A stretch of 64,000 bases of DNA from Branchinecta lynchi (taxonomy: Eukaryota > Arthropoda > Branchiopoda > Anostraca > Branchinectidae): assembly GCA_023053575.1 (NCBI GenBank), contig JAKZAP010000001.1, positions 15,020,849 to 15,084,848 on the forward strand. The letters are read 5' to 3'. Positions 1-10,644 of the stretch are shown here, in pieces; position 1 is the stretch's first letter, and each line of letters opens with the position of its first letter. The position numbers were made by a program, and so were the translations under genes. The notes beneath the pieces are model-generated. The model had not been told where the DNA came from and ran no database searches. It saw only the letters and a program-made list of their open reading frames with translations.

Positions 1-2
1 AA

Positions 3-148
3 CCCTAAAGATAGGTGCCCACAGAACGCGAATTTTTCCCGCCAACGAATTTTGTTCTTTCGCGCCGTTCAGCGAATTCGTTTCGTAGACCCCCCTGGCA
101 GCAAATACGTGAACGCATTCGCCGTTCTGTGGGCACCTATCTTTAGGG
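3..148. mobile_element. piggyBac-like MITE
   Basis: Short non-coding element with terminal inverted repeats of about 30 bp: the left end starts CCCTAAAGATAGGTGCCCAC and the right end is its reverse complement, finishing ATCTTTAGGG. It is followed by TTAA at 149-152, and the window opens with AA, the end of a matching TTAA. CCC...GGG ends with a TTAA target duplication are the hallmark of piggyBac-type MITEs. A related degenerate end lies near 365-390. Confidence 0.7.
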
Positions 149-152
149 TTAA

Positions 153-1064
153 TGACGCGCCTTTGCTATTATGAAAGGTTCACTGGAAAGGGCTCAAATA
201 TGAAAAAAGTCAACATTATGGTTATATACTCTATAGCTGGTTATATACTCTACTTTGGCCAGGTTGATTGTTGATTTCCTCAGCGCGAACTGAGGCGACG
301 CGAAAATAATTTGACTTCGAGCTGGAACGGCGCGGCGCGAAATTTTTGCCTAGCGAAGCGAATTCGTGTTCTGTGAGCACCTGTCTTAATGCAGTTATTC
401 AAAAGGCCGACCGCTACCTGTTCTTGGGCCGCATCCAGCTGAGGACACACATCGGCACGAAACTCACTTCTGCGCCCATGCATTTTATACCCAATTTATA
501 CTTTATAACTTATATCGCGATTGTTTGAATATCAACGAAGTTATCACTCACTAAACATCTCTCAACTACAAGAAAGGTGCACGAATATTTTAGACGAACC
601 CTGTTCTGTTCTCCACACCCCTTCCCGATTTTCTCACTCTGCATTTCGCGCTGAACGTGAGAACCTGAATGCGCAAGTTGACCGCGCACACATGGCCATC
701 GTTTTTCGTCCTTCTGCGCGTCACCTAGCGGAAAACGAAGGATAATGCCCGGTGAAAAATGTGTAAGACTCACCGAAAATTTTAGTAAGGGAAGGAATAA
801 CTAGGAACATGAGCCACGGGCAGCGTCAATAAGACTTTGGAGAAAAGACTAGTCTTTTACCCTTCAGCTGTCTATCCAACCATCGGCTGCCTACTAGGAA
901 TCATAACCGTGGTTCGAAGGTTTGGTTTCCCAAGTTCTTACGGGCGGTTTAAAAAATGTGCGGAATGGTGCGTTTCCGAAGTAAAAAGCACCTTATGCAG
1001 GGGCGTCGCAACGAGGGGGGTGGGTGCGGGTGGCGCAGCACCCAAATAGGCTATCGTGCACAAA
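153..1064. other. Non-coding stretch, no gene recognised
   Basis: Only short open frames without recognisable domains. It holds a fragment near 340-390 (GTGTTCTGTGAGCACCTGTC) related to the MITE end at 120-148, and a G-rich block with GGGGCGTCGCAACGAGGGGG at about 1001-1020. Confidence 0.5.
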
Positions 1065-1495
1065 TCTATTCGGTATAATGATCGCGATTCTGTATAATTG
1101 CCAGTATTCGGTACAGTTATCACGAATTCGGTGAGACTATTTGGTAATTTTTCGATGCCAGAACTATTCGGAATGTTTATGGATATTCGGCAGTTACACA
1201 GAATCCCGACTAATCTATCGGTCCAAAATTATTCGGTATCTGATTGGGATTCGGTAATTTCAGGATTCATTAGTTACCACCAACCCCGGGTTTTGTTCCA
1301 GTTTCGACCAAATTATACCGAATACGAATATTATTCGGTATTTTTTGGATACTAAAAATATTCGGTATAATAACCGGGATCCGGTAGTTATACAGAATCC
1401 CGAACATGCTATCGGTCTAAACTTGTTCAGTATAATAACTGGGATTCGGTATTTCATTCGGTATAATTGCCAGGATTCGTAAGTTACCACGAACC
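1065..1495. repeat. Degenerate ATTCGGT-motif repeat cluster
   Basis: The motif ATTCGGTATAAT and close variants (ATTCGGTA, TTCGGTAATT, GGGATTCGGT) recur about every 20-40 bases. It reads as an old short-period tandem repeat. A similar ACCGAATTC-rich cluster lies at 10080-10520. Confidence 0.55.
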
Positions 1496-2058
1496 TCGAA
1501 AATCGGAAGAGGTCGAGTCAAACGCTTTGATTCATGTGGGCCGAGAAGGTGGGAGACACCATCATTTTTCGATGGGTAGGATTTTTACTAATGCACTGTT
1601 ATCATTGTTTTCCTCAAAAAGCTCACGGTAACCAAAGTTATCCAGAAATTACTTTGAACACATTTCACTCCTGAAATTGCTAACCATTGCTAATTAACTA
1701 TTCATTGATCTCCCGGCGGTGGTCAAAAATATTTACTAAAACCTTCGAGAAGATCGAGTGGCGTGAAAGAGGACTAAAACAACTAATTATATCCTAATGT
1801 GGACGTTTAGATACGTCGGAAGAAGAAATCATCAGCCAGTTTGACATTTGTTGGTCTCGAAAGCTGAATATTATTTAGCTCAATTTAGAATCTTCAAGAA
1901 ATCCTTATAATGAATTTAGTACAATTTATGGCGTTTCTTTATTGTGATCTAGTTTACATCCTTAAATCTTTGGACTTACGAGAATTAGCAAGAAAAAACG
2001 GAAAACAAAGTATTTAAAGAATTCGATGATGCAAATAATTACTTTAATTTTTCTACGC
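1496..2058. other. Non-coding stretch, nothing recognised
   Basis: AT-rich sequence without long open frames, RNA genes or clear repeats. Confidence 0.4.
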
Positions 2059-3071
2059 TTTTTGGGATCCCAAAACGTAACTGGAGGGATACCTTTGACA
2101 TCACAAAAGTTGTCCGTCTGTCCATCTGTAAGCACTATAACTCCGGAAGGGAATGAGATATTTTGATGAAACTTGGTGTGAAGATTGTTTGAGCCAAGAG
2201 CAAGGTCAAGTTTGTAGATTGGCTTTGTAGCCCTACATTTAGGGGTGGGGGAGGGGGTTTAATTTAAGGGGCAAATGAATATTTTTAAACATATAATTTG
2301 ATAGTCGATTCTGGGATAAGTAGACATGTTGAACACGATGATGAAAACCATTTTGTCATCGGACAAGTAGTTCGCCCGGAATCCGGCCAAAACCGGAAAG
2401 TTTGTTAAAAGTAAAAGTTTTATTTGAAGTTGATTAGATGTTCGATTTAGGGACAAGAAGACATGCTGAACATGATGGTGAAACACAATTGTTCGCCGGA
2501 CAAGTAGTTAGCCCGGAATCCGGCCGAAACCGGAAAGTCTGTTAAAAGTAAAAGTTTTATTTGAAGTTGATTAGATGTTCGGTTTAGGGATAAGAAGACG
2601 TGTTGAACACGATGGTGAAAACCATTTCTCGCCGGGCAAGTAGTTCGCCCGGAATTCGGCCAAAACCGGAAAGTTTGTTGAAAGTAAAAGTTTTAAGTTG
2701 ATTAGATGTCCGATTAAGGGGTAAGAAGACATGTTGAACCCTTATGGGAACAGTATTTTCTACCAGGACAACTTGTTCGGCCGGAATCAGGCCAAACCGG
2801 AAAATTTGTTAAAAGCAAAAGTTTTGTTTGAAGTTGATTAGATGACAGATTTAGGGGTAAGAAAACACGCTGAATCTTTTTTTTTACCTGGACATATAGT
2901 TCGTTTGGAATCCGGTTGAAGCCGGATTTTTTTTTTAAGTTGAACTTTTACTTGAAGTTGATTAGATGTTCTTTATACGGATAAGGTGATACGCTGCATT
3001 CGTTTCTGACCTTTTTTTTTCTGGACAAGTATGGTAGTTCGTTCGCAATTGTCTGGACCTTTGGTCTTGTT
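2059..3071 (+). repeat. GGGATCCC-bounded repeat element, copy 1
   Basis: Begins TTTTTGGGATCCCAAAACGT, followed by the family's conserved leader (TTGTCCGTCTGTCC, then AGATATTTTGATGAAACTTG) and about five degenerate copies of a ~137-bp unit containing GTTGATTAGATGTTCG, CCGGACAAGTAG and CCGGAATCCGGCC. The right end fades into CCTTTGGTCTTGTT without the second GGGATCCC. No coding capacity is visible. At least seven other copies occur in this window. Confidence 0.7.
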
Positions 3072-3724
3072 CCATATCCCTGCTACAATAAAAAATTTTT
3101 TTTAGATCCATAGTCAAACTATGATCCCAGCCTCCCAATGTCGGGCGCTTACGACCAGCGCCGCTATATGACCCAGCGGTCGGATCGAGTCGTGCATGGC
3201 TTCATCTTGGGTCTTGGGTGGGGGGTTTCGGGGGGTCCTAGACGTTGCAAATGCTAAAATGCTTATGATATGACTCCTTTAAGCACTGGTCGCAGACAAA
3301 AGGACTGATCTTGAAAGAGGATCTAATCATAAATGTTTCGAAAATTCCACCTGCGTCGCTTTTCGCAATATTCTGTATTTTGTGGATAGGCGCGTCATTT
3401 GACTGGGGTTTTAAGCCAGTTCAAGGATTGGGATTTCGAACTTTAAAAGCTATAATCTGGATGGAAACAGTTAAATTTGGCAGGAAAAATCTAACCGTAA
3501 GAAAATCTCGCCTGCGGCGCTCACTTTATGTAATCATGTGCAGTATTGACTAGACTACAGTAGCCGCTGCTGCCGGAACGTCGCTCCATCCGGCTTCTGG
3601 AACTTCTTAGAGTCTCAGTATTTAATCCAGAGTAAATGAATTTGTAAGAGAAGCAGTTAAATTTTAGCCTACATGAAAAAAAAGGATTTCGAAAATTTCG
3701 CATGCGGCGCTCGATAATTTTCTC
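3072..3724. repeat. Three degenerate ~160-180 bp repeats
   Basis: The phrase TTTCGAAAATT or AAAATCTCG followed by CCTGCGGCGCTC recurs near 3336, 3495 and 3685, suggesting a decayed tandem repeat next to the LINE that follows. An open frame at 3311-3553 crosses it but shows no recognisable domain. Confidence 0.35.
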
Positions 3725-5590
3725 TTGGGTATAATAGATAGAAGCTGTTATTCGCTTCTTTGGGATTGGATTTTTGCGGGCAGGATCAAGGGTGATCAGT
3801 TAGACCAGGTTAGAAAGCTACTTAAAAGTAAGTATAGGAGTGATTCCAGGTGGTGTAAAAACCACGTGGAAAAGCTGAAAGCGTCTGCGTTAGCAGCTTC
3901 CCTCGGGGGCTGTAAGTTTAAGCAGTTCTGGAGTACTGTTAGTAGGCTCGGTAGATCAACTGTCCCCAAGGTGGCGGATGTTGTTGGTGGCGTAGTCGGC
4001 TCAGTTGCTGTTGCTAACCTTTGGGCAAATCATTATTCAGAGATTTTTTCGTCGGTTCCCTCTAATGTGGGTAGCGTTGAGGATCGTGCCGGGTGTGTGC
4101 GACTCTTGTTTCTAGTGAGCAGCTGATAGCACACGAGGCTGTTGCCACGGTGCTTTCTAGGCTTACTGGGAGCAAAGCGGGTGGTCTGGACGGGATAACT
4201 GCTAACCATCTGAAGCATACTGGGTCGACGTTTACTTGTATGTTAACATGTCTTCGTGCCCGAAGAGTTGACAGAAGTGTACATATCCCCTATCGCTAAA
4301 TTTTCGGTGTTGGATGTTAGTAGCCGCGGTAGTTACAGGCCCATTGCTTTGGCCGCTGTTGTATCGAAAGTGTTTGAAAAGTGCCTTATAGGTATCATTA
4401 AACCTCAGGTTCGAGCTTCTCATTACCAGTTTGGGTTCAGGGCAAGGTCGTCTACTGAGTTTGGTATATTTTTTGTGAAGTCGGTGATCCACTATTTTTT
4501 ACTTTTTTCTTCTCCGGTTTTTGTATGTTTTATTGATGCATTTGACCGGGTAAATCACGAAAAACTGCTGGGGTGCCTTCTTGATCGCGGTGTAGATCCC
4601 CGAATTGTGCTGAACCTGTCTTGTTGTTTTCAGAATCAACGATTTGTATTAAATGGGGAGGGGTGCTTAGGTAGACGGTTCCCGGTACTGAATGGGGTCA
4701 GGCGGTGGTGTACTGTCTCCTATTTTGCATAATTTATACGTAGATGAGCTTAATGTGACGTTAGCAACTGCCGGTGTTGGGTGCTTTACTCAAGGGATTA
4801 GCTTCAACAATTGCAGCTATGCCGGTGACCTGGCTGTCCTGGCTCCGTCTGTGTCTGCGCACTCAAGAAACCACTGGGTTTGTGTGATAGTTTTGCCAGT
4901 CGCCATGACATTGTTTTCAATACTAAGAAAACATTATGCATGGCCTTTATTCCCCCTGGTATGAGACTCCTAGTAATTCCACCAGTGTTTCTTTCAGGGG
5001 TTCAACTTGAGTTTGTTTCACCCTTCAAGTACTTGGGGTTCACTTTTACCCCCAAGCTGGATGATGAACTCCATGTAAATGCATTGGCCAGATCACTCTG
5101 TGCTGGCGCCAACCTCCTGATCAGGAATTTCGTAAAGTGAGACGGAGTGGTGAAATCTTTCCTGTTCCGGGCTTACTGCACACAACCTTATGGTATTTCT
5201 CTTGTGACTAATATCACGGTCAGACGCGGTAATTCTTTCCGTGTTCTGTACAATAACTCCCTCCGATGGTTGCACGGTTTTCCTTCGAACTGTAGTGCCT
5301 CGGCAATGCTTGTTGGTGAAGGTCTTTCTCTGAAGTCCGTAGATCAGCTTGTTTTTCGCTCCAGAATAGAATTCCAGCTCCCTCAGAGTCCCAGAACCCT
5401 CTGTTGGCTGTTCTCTCTGGGCCGCACATGCGGCTATCTCTTCCCGTTTGGCTGAAATGGGGGGAGTTGGTATATTGTGGGTCTGACCCAACTTAGTGTG
5501 TAAAGTGTAAGTTTGTAAAGTGTTTTTTGTTTTGTATAATGGCCCTAGTTGGCCGGTATTAGATCGAAATAAATAAATAAATAAATTGCA
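3725..5590 (+). pseudogene. Decayed non-LTR retrotransposon (LINE) reverse transcriptase
   Basis: Successive open frames, shifted relative to one another, spell out reverse transcriptase blocks in the right order: GGLDGITANHLK (about 4175-4215), GSYRPIALAAVVSKVFEKCL (4330-4390), YQFGFRARSSTEF (4424-4462), FIDAFDRVNHEKLLG (4528-4574), GGVLSPILHNLYVDEL (4700-4750), CSYAGDLAVLAP (4813-4848), FNTKKTLCM (about 4915) and FKYLGFTFTPKLDDE (5025-5070). A C-terminal FLFRAYCTQPYG block follows. The catalytic YADD box reads YAGD, and several frameshifts and stops are present, so it is dead. A tandem AAAT tail at about 5567-5585 marks the 3' end, as in CR1/L2/Jockey-type LINEs. The clade is inferred only. 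Confidence 0.85.
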
Positions 5591-6253
5591 ATCGTGCCCG
5601 GCAATATATTGTCCAAGTGGGCTTCCGCCTACTTGGAGGCAAACGCCGCCTAATAGTTAGCCTATCGTCTTTCATGCTGCACTCTAATGTTACTCTTCCA
5701 ACGTAATCCTTTCAGTTCCATAATTTAAAGTTCGAATTTTCAATTTCTAGGATTCGGTAAAAAATTTTTTTTATAGATTTGGTAAAAAAAAAATTAGGCT
5801 CTGCACCCCTCCCCCCCCCCCCCCCCAACGAAAATGCACTTGCGACGCCCCTGATCTTGTGGTACCAGAATTTTCGAAGCAAGTTGTCTCCAAATTAAGA
5901 ACTGTGAACTGTATCGTCTGATTTTCTTCCTTAATATTACCTTCGTGTTCGTAACAACCTGTACTTCTTCTTGAGACACGTACACCAATTGTGGGCTTGG
6001 GCGGTCTCTAGTGTCCACCAGAACCACGAAGTGTGGACCGTCTTTCCAACCGGGGTTCGACCGCATTTTTTCCTGCATCCAAATCTTTGGGGCCTACAAT
6101 AGGATAATAAATGAAACAACGAATGAAATTTGTTCATGCAAACTACGGAATTCAGTACTAGCACAGTTGGAGACTAAAGAGAAAGTAAATTTCACTGCAT
6201 AAAACCACAAGCTTGACGAATATAAGGTTTGAAGCCAAGCTGACCATTCATTG
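5591..6253. other. Non-coding stretch with poly-C tract
   Basis: Holds a C-homopolymer at about 5809-5826 followed by ACTTGCGACGCCCCTG, a likely MITE end of the kind seen elsewhere in the window. No gene recognised. Confidence 0.4.
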
Positions 6254-6720
6254 CGAAAGAAATAGAAAACCGTGATTTTCGGTTTTTTTTTATTGATTAG
6301 CTAATTATCCCTCTAGGATGATGTGCGAGGGATAAATATATATATGTGGGTCCTACAATTCTACAATCTACTGAAACAGAATTCAGAATTGTAAAATAAT
6401 CACAGATTTGTACATATAAACTTTTAACACGCACATTTTAATATTCGTTATTTTATTTGAATTTGTTTGTCGTTTCAGTCAGCATCGTTCTTTCTGGTTT
6501 TAAGTTACATATTGTTGTATGTTTTGTTGGTTCCGCATCACTTTTCTGTTGGTATTGTGTTGGATTTTATGATTTAGTTGCTTGTCTTTCGCTGAGGACG
6601 GTTTGCCGGAAGTGCAACCGAAATATCCGAATTTATATTTATCCCTCGCACATCATCCTACAGGGATAATTAGCTGATCAATAAAAAAAAAAAAAAATCA
6701 CGGTTTTCTATTTCTTTCGT
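6254..6720. mobile_element. Foldback/MITE with ~90-bp inverted ends
   Basis: The left end (CGAAAGAAATAGAAAACCGT, then CCTCTAGGATGATGTGCGAG) is repeated inverted at the right end (CTCGCACATCATCCTACAGG ... ACGGTTTTCTATTTCTTTCG). The interior of about 270 bp is AT-rich and codes for nothing recognisable. The superfamily cannot be assigned and no clear target-site duplication is seen. Confidence 0.65.
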
Positions 6721-7103
6721 AAAACCACACAAAATTTACTGAAGAATTGGATGCACGGGTAATCGGCAGGAAAGAACCTGGAGGAGGATTACACTTTTAA
6801 TTTGTACATGATACCATTCGATACTTAATTGTAGCAGCGCTGGACTGCCGAACTTGCCGCTTTTATCAGGTACATCATAACTACATAATAATAATAAGAT
6901 GATTATACATAATAACCTTGGACTAAAAACGGAAGGGGAAGAGGGGTTCAGAAGGATGAAAACTGATTAGTCCGAATCACATGTGGAGTCCCCACCCATC
7001 CCAGTTTTCAATAATCCACAAGCTGTCAACAAACTTTCATATTATTACAATGAGTAATTAGTGCTTATCAAAATTAATCCGGTCTCCTTCATTGTCTAGG
7101 CAG
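6721..7103. other. Upstream region of the cuticle protein gene
   Basis: Non-coding, AT-rich 5' flank of the gene at 7167. No discrete operator-like site is recognised beyond the core promoter listed next. Confidence 0.4.
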
Positions 7104-7140
7104 TATAAAAAGGGGTACCACCAAACAAAAGTCATTCAGT
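7104..7140 (+). promoter_or_regulatory. Core promoter (TATA + TCAGT initiator)
   Basis: TATAAAAA at 7104-7111 and the arthropod initiator TCAGT at 7136-7140 lie about 34 bases apart from the first T to the putative +1 A at 7138. This places a 5' leader of about 29 bases before the ATG at 7167. Confidence 0.75.
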
Positions 7141-7166
7141 CGCAGTCTAGCTTTCACAGTGAAACA

Positions 7167-7865
7167 ATGAAGATGTTCCTCGTTCTCGCTACAGCGTTGC
7201 TAGCTTTTGCTTCAGCTGCCCCAGCTAAAGGATCTTCGTCATCAACAGTATGCGAGAAAAGCAAATTCCCGTATATGATCCCAGAAGCGAGCCAATGTGA
7301 CCGCTTCGTTCGTTGTGACAACATGGTTGCCACCGACGAGCTCTGCGAGGACGGCTATGTCTTCGACGAACCTCAGCAGAAGTGCGACCTTCCATACCAC
7401 GTTGACTGCTCTGGGCGATCTGCCCTTCAGCCCCCTCAAGGATTTGGAAACTGCTCCCGTCTCAACGGGATCTTCGCCGTGCCAAACACCTGCGACCAGC
7501 ACTTTTTCTGCCGAGCCGGACAACCCATGCTAATCGAGTGCGCGCCCGGTCTCATCTTCGACGACAAGGCAGGCGTCTGCGAGTTTCCGGATGTTGCTAT
7601 GCGACCCGGGTGCCTTCCTGAGGCACACTTAGGCTTCAAGTGCCCGATGCATAAGGAAGGCGAGATCCTAACCTTCGGTGACCACGAGCGTCATCCCAAG
7701 CCAAGTGACTGCCGCTTCTTCTTCAAATGCATGGCGAACGGAATGCCGCGTCTTGGGGGATGCCCAGTTGGACAGGTGTACAACCCAGCAAACTGGTCTT
7801 GTGACCTCCCGAAGAATGTCAAGGGCTGCGAGAACTACTACAAATCCCTCGGAAAAGACAACTAA
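7167..7865 (+). CDS. Secreted cuticle protein with three CBM14 domains (CPAP3/obstructor-like)
   Basis: Predicted 232-aa secreted chitin-binding protein. Residues 1-18 (MKMFLVLATALLAFASAA) form a signal peptide. Three six-cysteine CBM14/peritrophin-A domains follow, at about residues 29-82, 95-149 and 159-222, with the usual aromatic residues between cysteines (CDRFVRC, CDQHFFC, CRFFFKC). Three CBM14 domains in a short secreted protein define the CPAP3/obstructor family, which binds chitin in arthropod cuticle and tracheal matrix. I chose the Met at 7167 because it starts the signal peptide, lies downstream of the initiator and has an AAACAATGA context; the frame is open 25 codons further upstream, but that part covers the TATA box. 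The gene is intronless. A truncated copy lies at 9021-9130. The family is clear; tissue and exact orthologue are not. Confidence 0.92.
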   Translation: MKMFLVLATALLAFASAAPAKGSSSSTVCEKSKFPYMIPEASQCDRFVRCDNMVATDELCEDGYVFDEPQQKCDLPYHVDCSGRSALQPPQGFGNCSRLNGIFAVPNTCDQHFFCRAGQPMLIECAPGLIFDDKAGVCEFPDVAMRPGCLPEAHLGFKCPMHKEGEILTFGDHERHPKPSDCRFFFKCMANGMPRLGGCPVGQVYNPANWSCDLPKNVKGCENYYKSLGKDN

Positions 7866-7902
7866 ATTTCAACTTATTACAATAGTTATAATATATGTCT
7901 TG

Positions 7903-7908
7903 AATAAA
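7903..7908 (+). terminator. Polyadenylation signal AATAAA
   Basis: AATAAA 38 bases after the stop codon of the CBM14 gene, followed by a T-rich stretch (ATATATCTTTTTT), as expected for its 3' end. Confidence 0.7.
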
Positions 7909-8281
7909 TATATCTTTTTTAACATCCAAATCCCTCGACACACCAGCTAGCATAAGTGGCACCAATCTACCCTTATTCTAGAGAAAGGTACATTCCTACA
8001 AAAGTTAGGCTAGTTACGTGCACTGACAAATATTTTCTCAGTTGTAAGGACAAAACTTTACCTTTGCCAGTAGATCCCATCCAACTACAACGCCTCTGTA
8101 CTTCCACTTCTTGTGCCGAACTACTTGACCGACTCGGAGCTCAAGATCCCATGGTCTTACTTTCCTTGGCTCAGACGAAGTGCCGAAGTAATCACTGAAC
8201 TTTCTGCTCCTGAACTCCAGAACTTCTGTGGCAGGAGATTCTCCGTAGTCTACAGAGGTACCTCTTCTTACTCCTTTAAAC

Positions 8282-8446
8282 ATAAACATTTACAGCATGG
8301 AACAGGTAGTCACTTCGCCAGGGTGCTCAACTTTCATTACAACGCCAGCAACTACCGATTCAGCCAGTTAAAATGTAAAATAGAGCTGCCAAAGCCCGAG
8401 CTTTGGCTTCTGATCTCTCACCTACCGTTCGAATATTAGATCGGCC
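8282..8446. repeat. Segmental duplication unit B (first copy)
   Basis: The stretch with CAGGGTGCTCAACTTTCATT, ACCGATTCAGCCAGTTAAAA and TACCGTTCGAATATTAGATC recurs with a few indels at 9130-9300. Together with the 8742/9319 blocks and the CBM14 fragment it forms a local duplication mosaic downstream of the cuticle gene. No reading frame in it is convincing. Confidence 0.6.
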
Positions 8447-8469
8447 AGTCGGTAAAAAAAGAACCGAGT

Positions 8470-8725
8470 CTGCGCGAAGCGCCGCGATTTTTTGTCAAAA
8501 CGGTTAATTTTTTTTCATGAAAACAGTTGGTTTTTCTGAAAATTGGTCAATTTTTCATCAAAATAGTCGTTTTTTCCGAAAATCAGCCGATTTTGTTCGA
8601 AAATGTCATTTTTATTGTTGAAAACAGTCGTTTTTTCTGCAGAAAGAGTCGATAAAAATTACCAGCTAGTCGGTAAATGCCTCGCCCCCCCCCTCCAAGC
8701 ATTTTGGCTAGTAACGCCTCTGCTC
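8470..8725 (+). mobile_element. MITE-like element ending GTAACGCCTCTGCTC (copy 1)
   Basis: Shares GCGCCGCGATTTTTTGTCAA, repeated TCGTTTTTTC/GAAAATCAG phrases, a C-homopolymer and the end GGCTAGTAACGCCTCTGCTC with 36426-36741. An inverted fragment lies at 17983-18075. The 5' end appears truncated here. Non-coding. Confidence 0.55.
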
Positions 8726-8741
8726 TTGGCTATCCTTTCAA

Positions 8742-9019
8742 ATAAATTAATAAAAAAGAAGGATACAGTTTTACAGATTGTTGTGCATTACAAGAGCTAA
8801 AGACTTTGACAAGGAGCTCAACTGTCTTGTTGTCTTACGACAATATATTGTTGCTTCAAGAGAGAAGCATTTTATGCCAACACTGCCTCTTTACAGTGCT
8901 TACACTCTTGATTCTGCAAGGTCACTCATTTAAAAACACATCCTCTTTATTGGTTGCAGCAGAAAAGCCTATGTTTTTCTTACTACATATATTAATTATT
9001 CTCAAGAAGGATTTCAAAC
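8742..9019. repeat. Direct duplication A, first copy
   Basis: About 278 bp that recurs at 9319-9597 with over 95% identity by eye; both contain GATACAGTTTTACAGATTGT and end CTCAAGAAGGATTTCAAAC. Non-coding. Confidence 0.8.
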
Positions 9020-9020
9020 A

Positions 9021-9130
9021 CCATGGTTGCCACCGACGAGCTCTGCGAGGACGGCTATGTCTTTGACGAACCTCAGCAGAAGTGCAACCTTCCATAAAAC
9101 ATTGACTGCTCTGGGCGATCTGCCTTTCAG
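9021..9130 (+). pseudogene. Truncated CBM14 gene fragment
   Basis: About 110 bp nearly identical to 7302-7431 of the cuticle protein gene: ATGGTTGCCACCGACGAGCT through TGCTCTGGGCGATCTGCC. The reading frame ACCTTCCATAA now hits a stop (CATAAAACATTG in place of CATACCACGTTG), and there is no start, signal peptide or second domain. It is embedded in the duplicated blocks and is best read as a by-product of a local segmental duplication. Confidence 0.85.
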
Positions 9131-9300
9131 CACATTTACAGCACATTCACTTCACCAGGGTGCTCAAGTTTCACTACAATGCCAGCACCACCTACCGATT
9201 GAGCCAGTTAAAATGGAAAATAGAGCTGCCTGTAACATTGACCTAGCCCGAGCTTTAGCTTCTGATCTCTGACCTACCGTTCGAATATTAGATCGGCCAA
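9130..9300. repeat. Segmental duplication unit B (second copy)
   Basis: Second copy of the unit at 8282-8446, sharing TACCGTTCGAATATTAGATC and GAGCCAGTTAAAATG, with small insertions (for example TGTAACATTGACCT). Confidence 0.6.
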
Positions 9301-9318
9301 GACTCATTTCAAAACACA

Positions 9319-9597
9319 TAAATTAATAAAATAAGAAGGATACAGTTTTACAGATTGTTGTGCATTACAAGAGCTAAAGACTTTGACAAGGAGCTCAACT
9401 GTCTTGTTGTCTTACAACAATATATTGTTGCTTCAAGAGAGAAGCATTTTATGCTAACATTGCCTCTTTACAGTGCTTACACGCTTGATTCTGCAAGGTC
9501 ACTCATTTAAAAACACATCCTCTTTATTGGTTGCAGCAGACAAACCTATGTTTTTCTTACTACATATATTAATTATTCTCAAGAAGGATTTCAAACT
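9319..9597. repeat. Direct duplication A, second copy
   Basis: Second copy of 8742-9019. Its right edge is the point where the two copies diverge: the first continues into the CBM14 fragment, the second into the open frame at 9597. Confidence 0.8.
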
Positions 9598-9959
9598 TAT
9601 TTGTAATTGGAAACAGCCAGTGGCTCAACATTCTGAGTAAAATTGGTGACCAGCCAACCTTCTTTCTGCATAAATTTCCTTTGAAAGTATGTTTTCCATC
9701 CTTCAGTTGACAGCCAAGACCTGGAATAATCGGCTACTGCATATAAACTCTGTGTGTCTAGCTGGAAACCTTGCCTGGATGCCAAATAGTACTGGACAGG
9801 TACAATGCTGGCTAGTAGAAGTAATTGCAGAATGTCACGACTTGAAAAGTTGAAAAGCATTTGATCGCAGATATGCCGAATGTAGTAGCACTCCTTGGCT
9901 AAGGGTAGCCTACTTAACTTCAACCCATGCGCTGGACATATTTCAAACTTCCCTCCCAC
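9597..9959 (-). CDS. Unidentified open reading frame, possible exon remnant
   Basis: An open frame of 120 codons ending in TAA, without an ATG at its 5' end (the first codon of the open stretch is GTG). The composition looks protein-like, with an amphipathic stretch FSSRDILQLLLLASIVPVQY and no low complexity, unlike the random frames nearby. I do not recognise a family. Its 3' end coincides with the edge of duplication A, so it may be a coding fragment carried in by the rearrangement, or the last exon of an unknown minus-strand gene. Confidence 0.3.
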   Translation of the reverse strand: MGGKFEICPAHGLKLSRLPLAKECYYIRHICDQMLFNFSSRDILQLLLLASIVPVQYYLASRQGFQLDTQSLYAVADYSRSWLSTEGWKTYFQRKFMQKEGWLVTNFTQNVEPLAVSNYK

Positions 9960-10069
9960 TCGGTCGGATGAATCAGCGCTGCGTTTTAGACCCTATCCCT
10001 ATGGTCTTTTATTCCTCGGTTGATGCGTTTTGATGTCACAACCTGAAGTCAACTTTTCTCAAGCCCGTA

Positions 10070-10525
10070 TCTGTTCTATTGCATTCGGTCAGTCCATTTC
10101 TTAATTCTGTCAGTAGTCAGATTCATTTGGTTCTGATTCTTGACCGAATTCGATACTTCATCCAACTTTTGTTCAGTCTGCATCGATTTCGGTACATTCG
10201 GTCCATCCCTGCGTCAATTCGGTGATTTAACCTTTTTTCGGTCTCATTCTTTACCGAATTCAGTCAGTCTATTTCTTAATTCAATTCGATGAGATCCATT
10301 TTATTTTGAATTCGTTAACGAATCCGGTAATTCACCGGATTTTTCTTTAGTCCGTTTCTATTACTAGACTTGCCGAATTCGGTCATTTTACGTGAATCTA
10401 ACAAGAGTTTTATTACGAAATTTGGTTGTTCTACCGCTCTTGATCTGTTCATTATTTTTTTAGTTAGTTTTTCGGTATAGTCCGAATTCATTATTTGCTT
10501 CAACCCAGTTACTGAGTTCGATAAT
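10070..10525. repeat. Degenerate ACCGAATTC/TTCGGT cluster
   Basis: CATTCGGTCAGTCCATTTCT, GACCGAATTCGATAC, CATTCGGTCCATCC, TTACCGAATTCAGTCAG, GCCGAATTCGGTCATT and similar phrases recur every 30-60 bases. It resembles the cluster at 1065-1495. Confidence 0.45.
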
Positions 10526-10644
10526 TTAAGTGACATTTATTTAGCTCTCGTTCTTCGCCATTTACGTTAGCTTCAGCTGGTTGCTATTCATTTTTTTTAC
10601 TTCTAAGGATTGCAGTACTTTGATGTGAAAACTAGCCTACTTTT

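Noticed and set aside
7242..7639. Antisense frames over the cuticle gene
   Set aside because: GC-rich coding shadow; the plus-strand frame has signal peptide, domains, promoter and polyadenylation signal.
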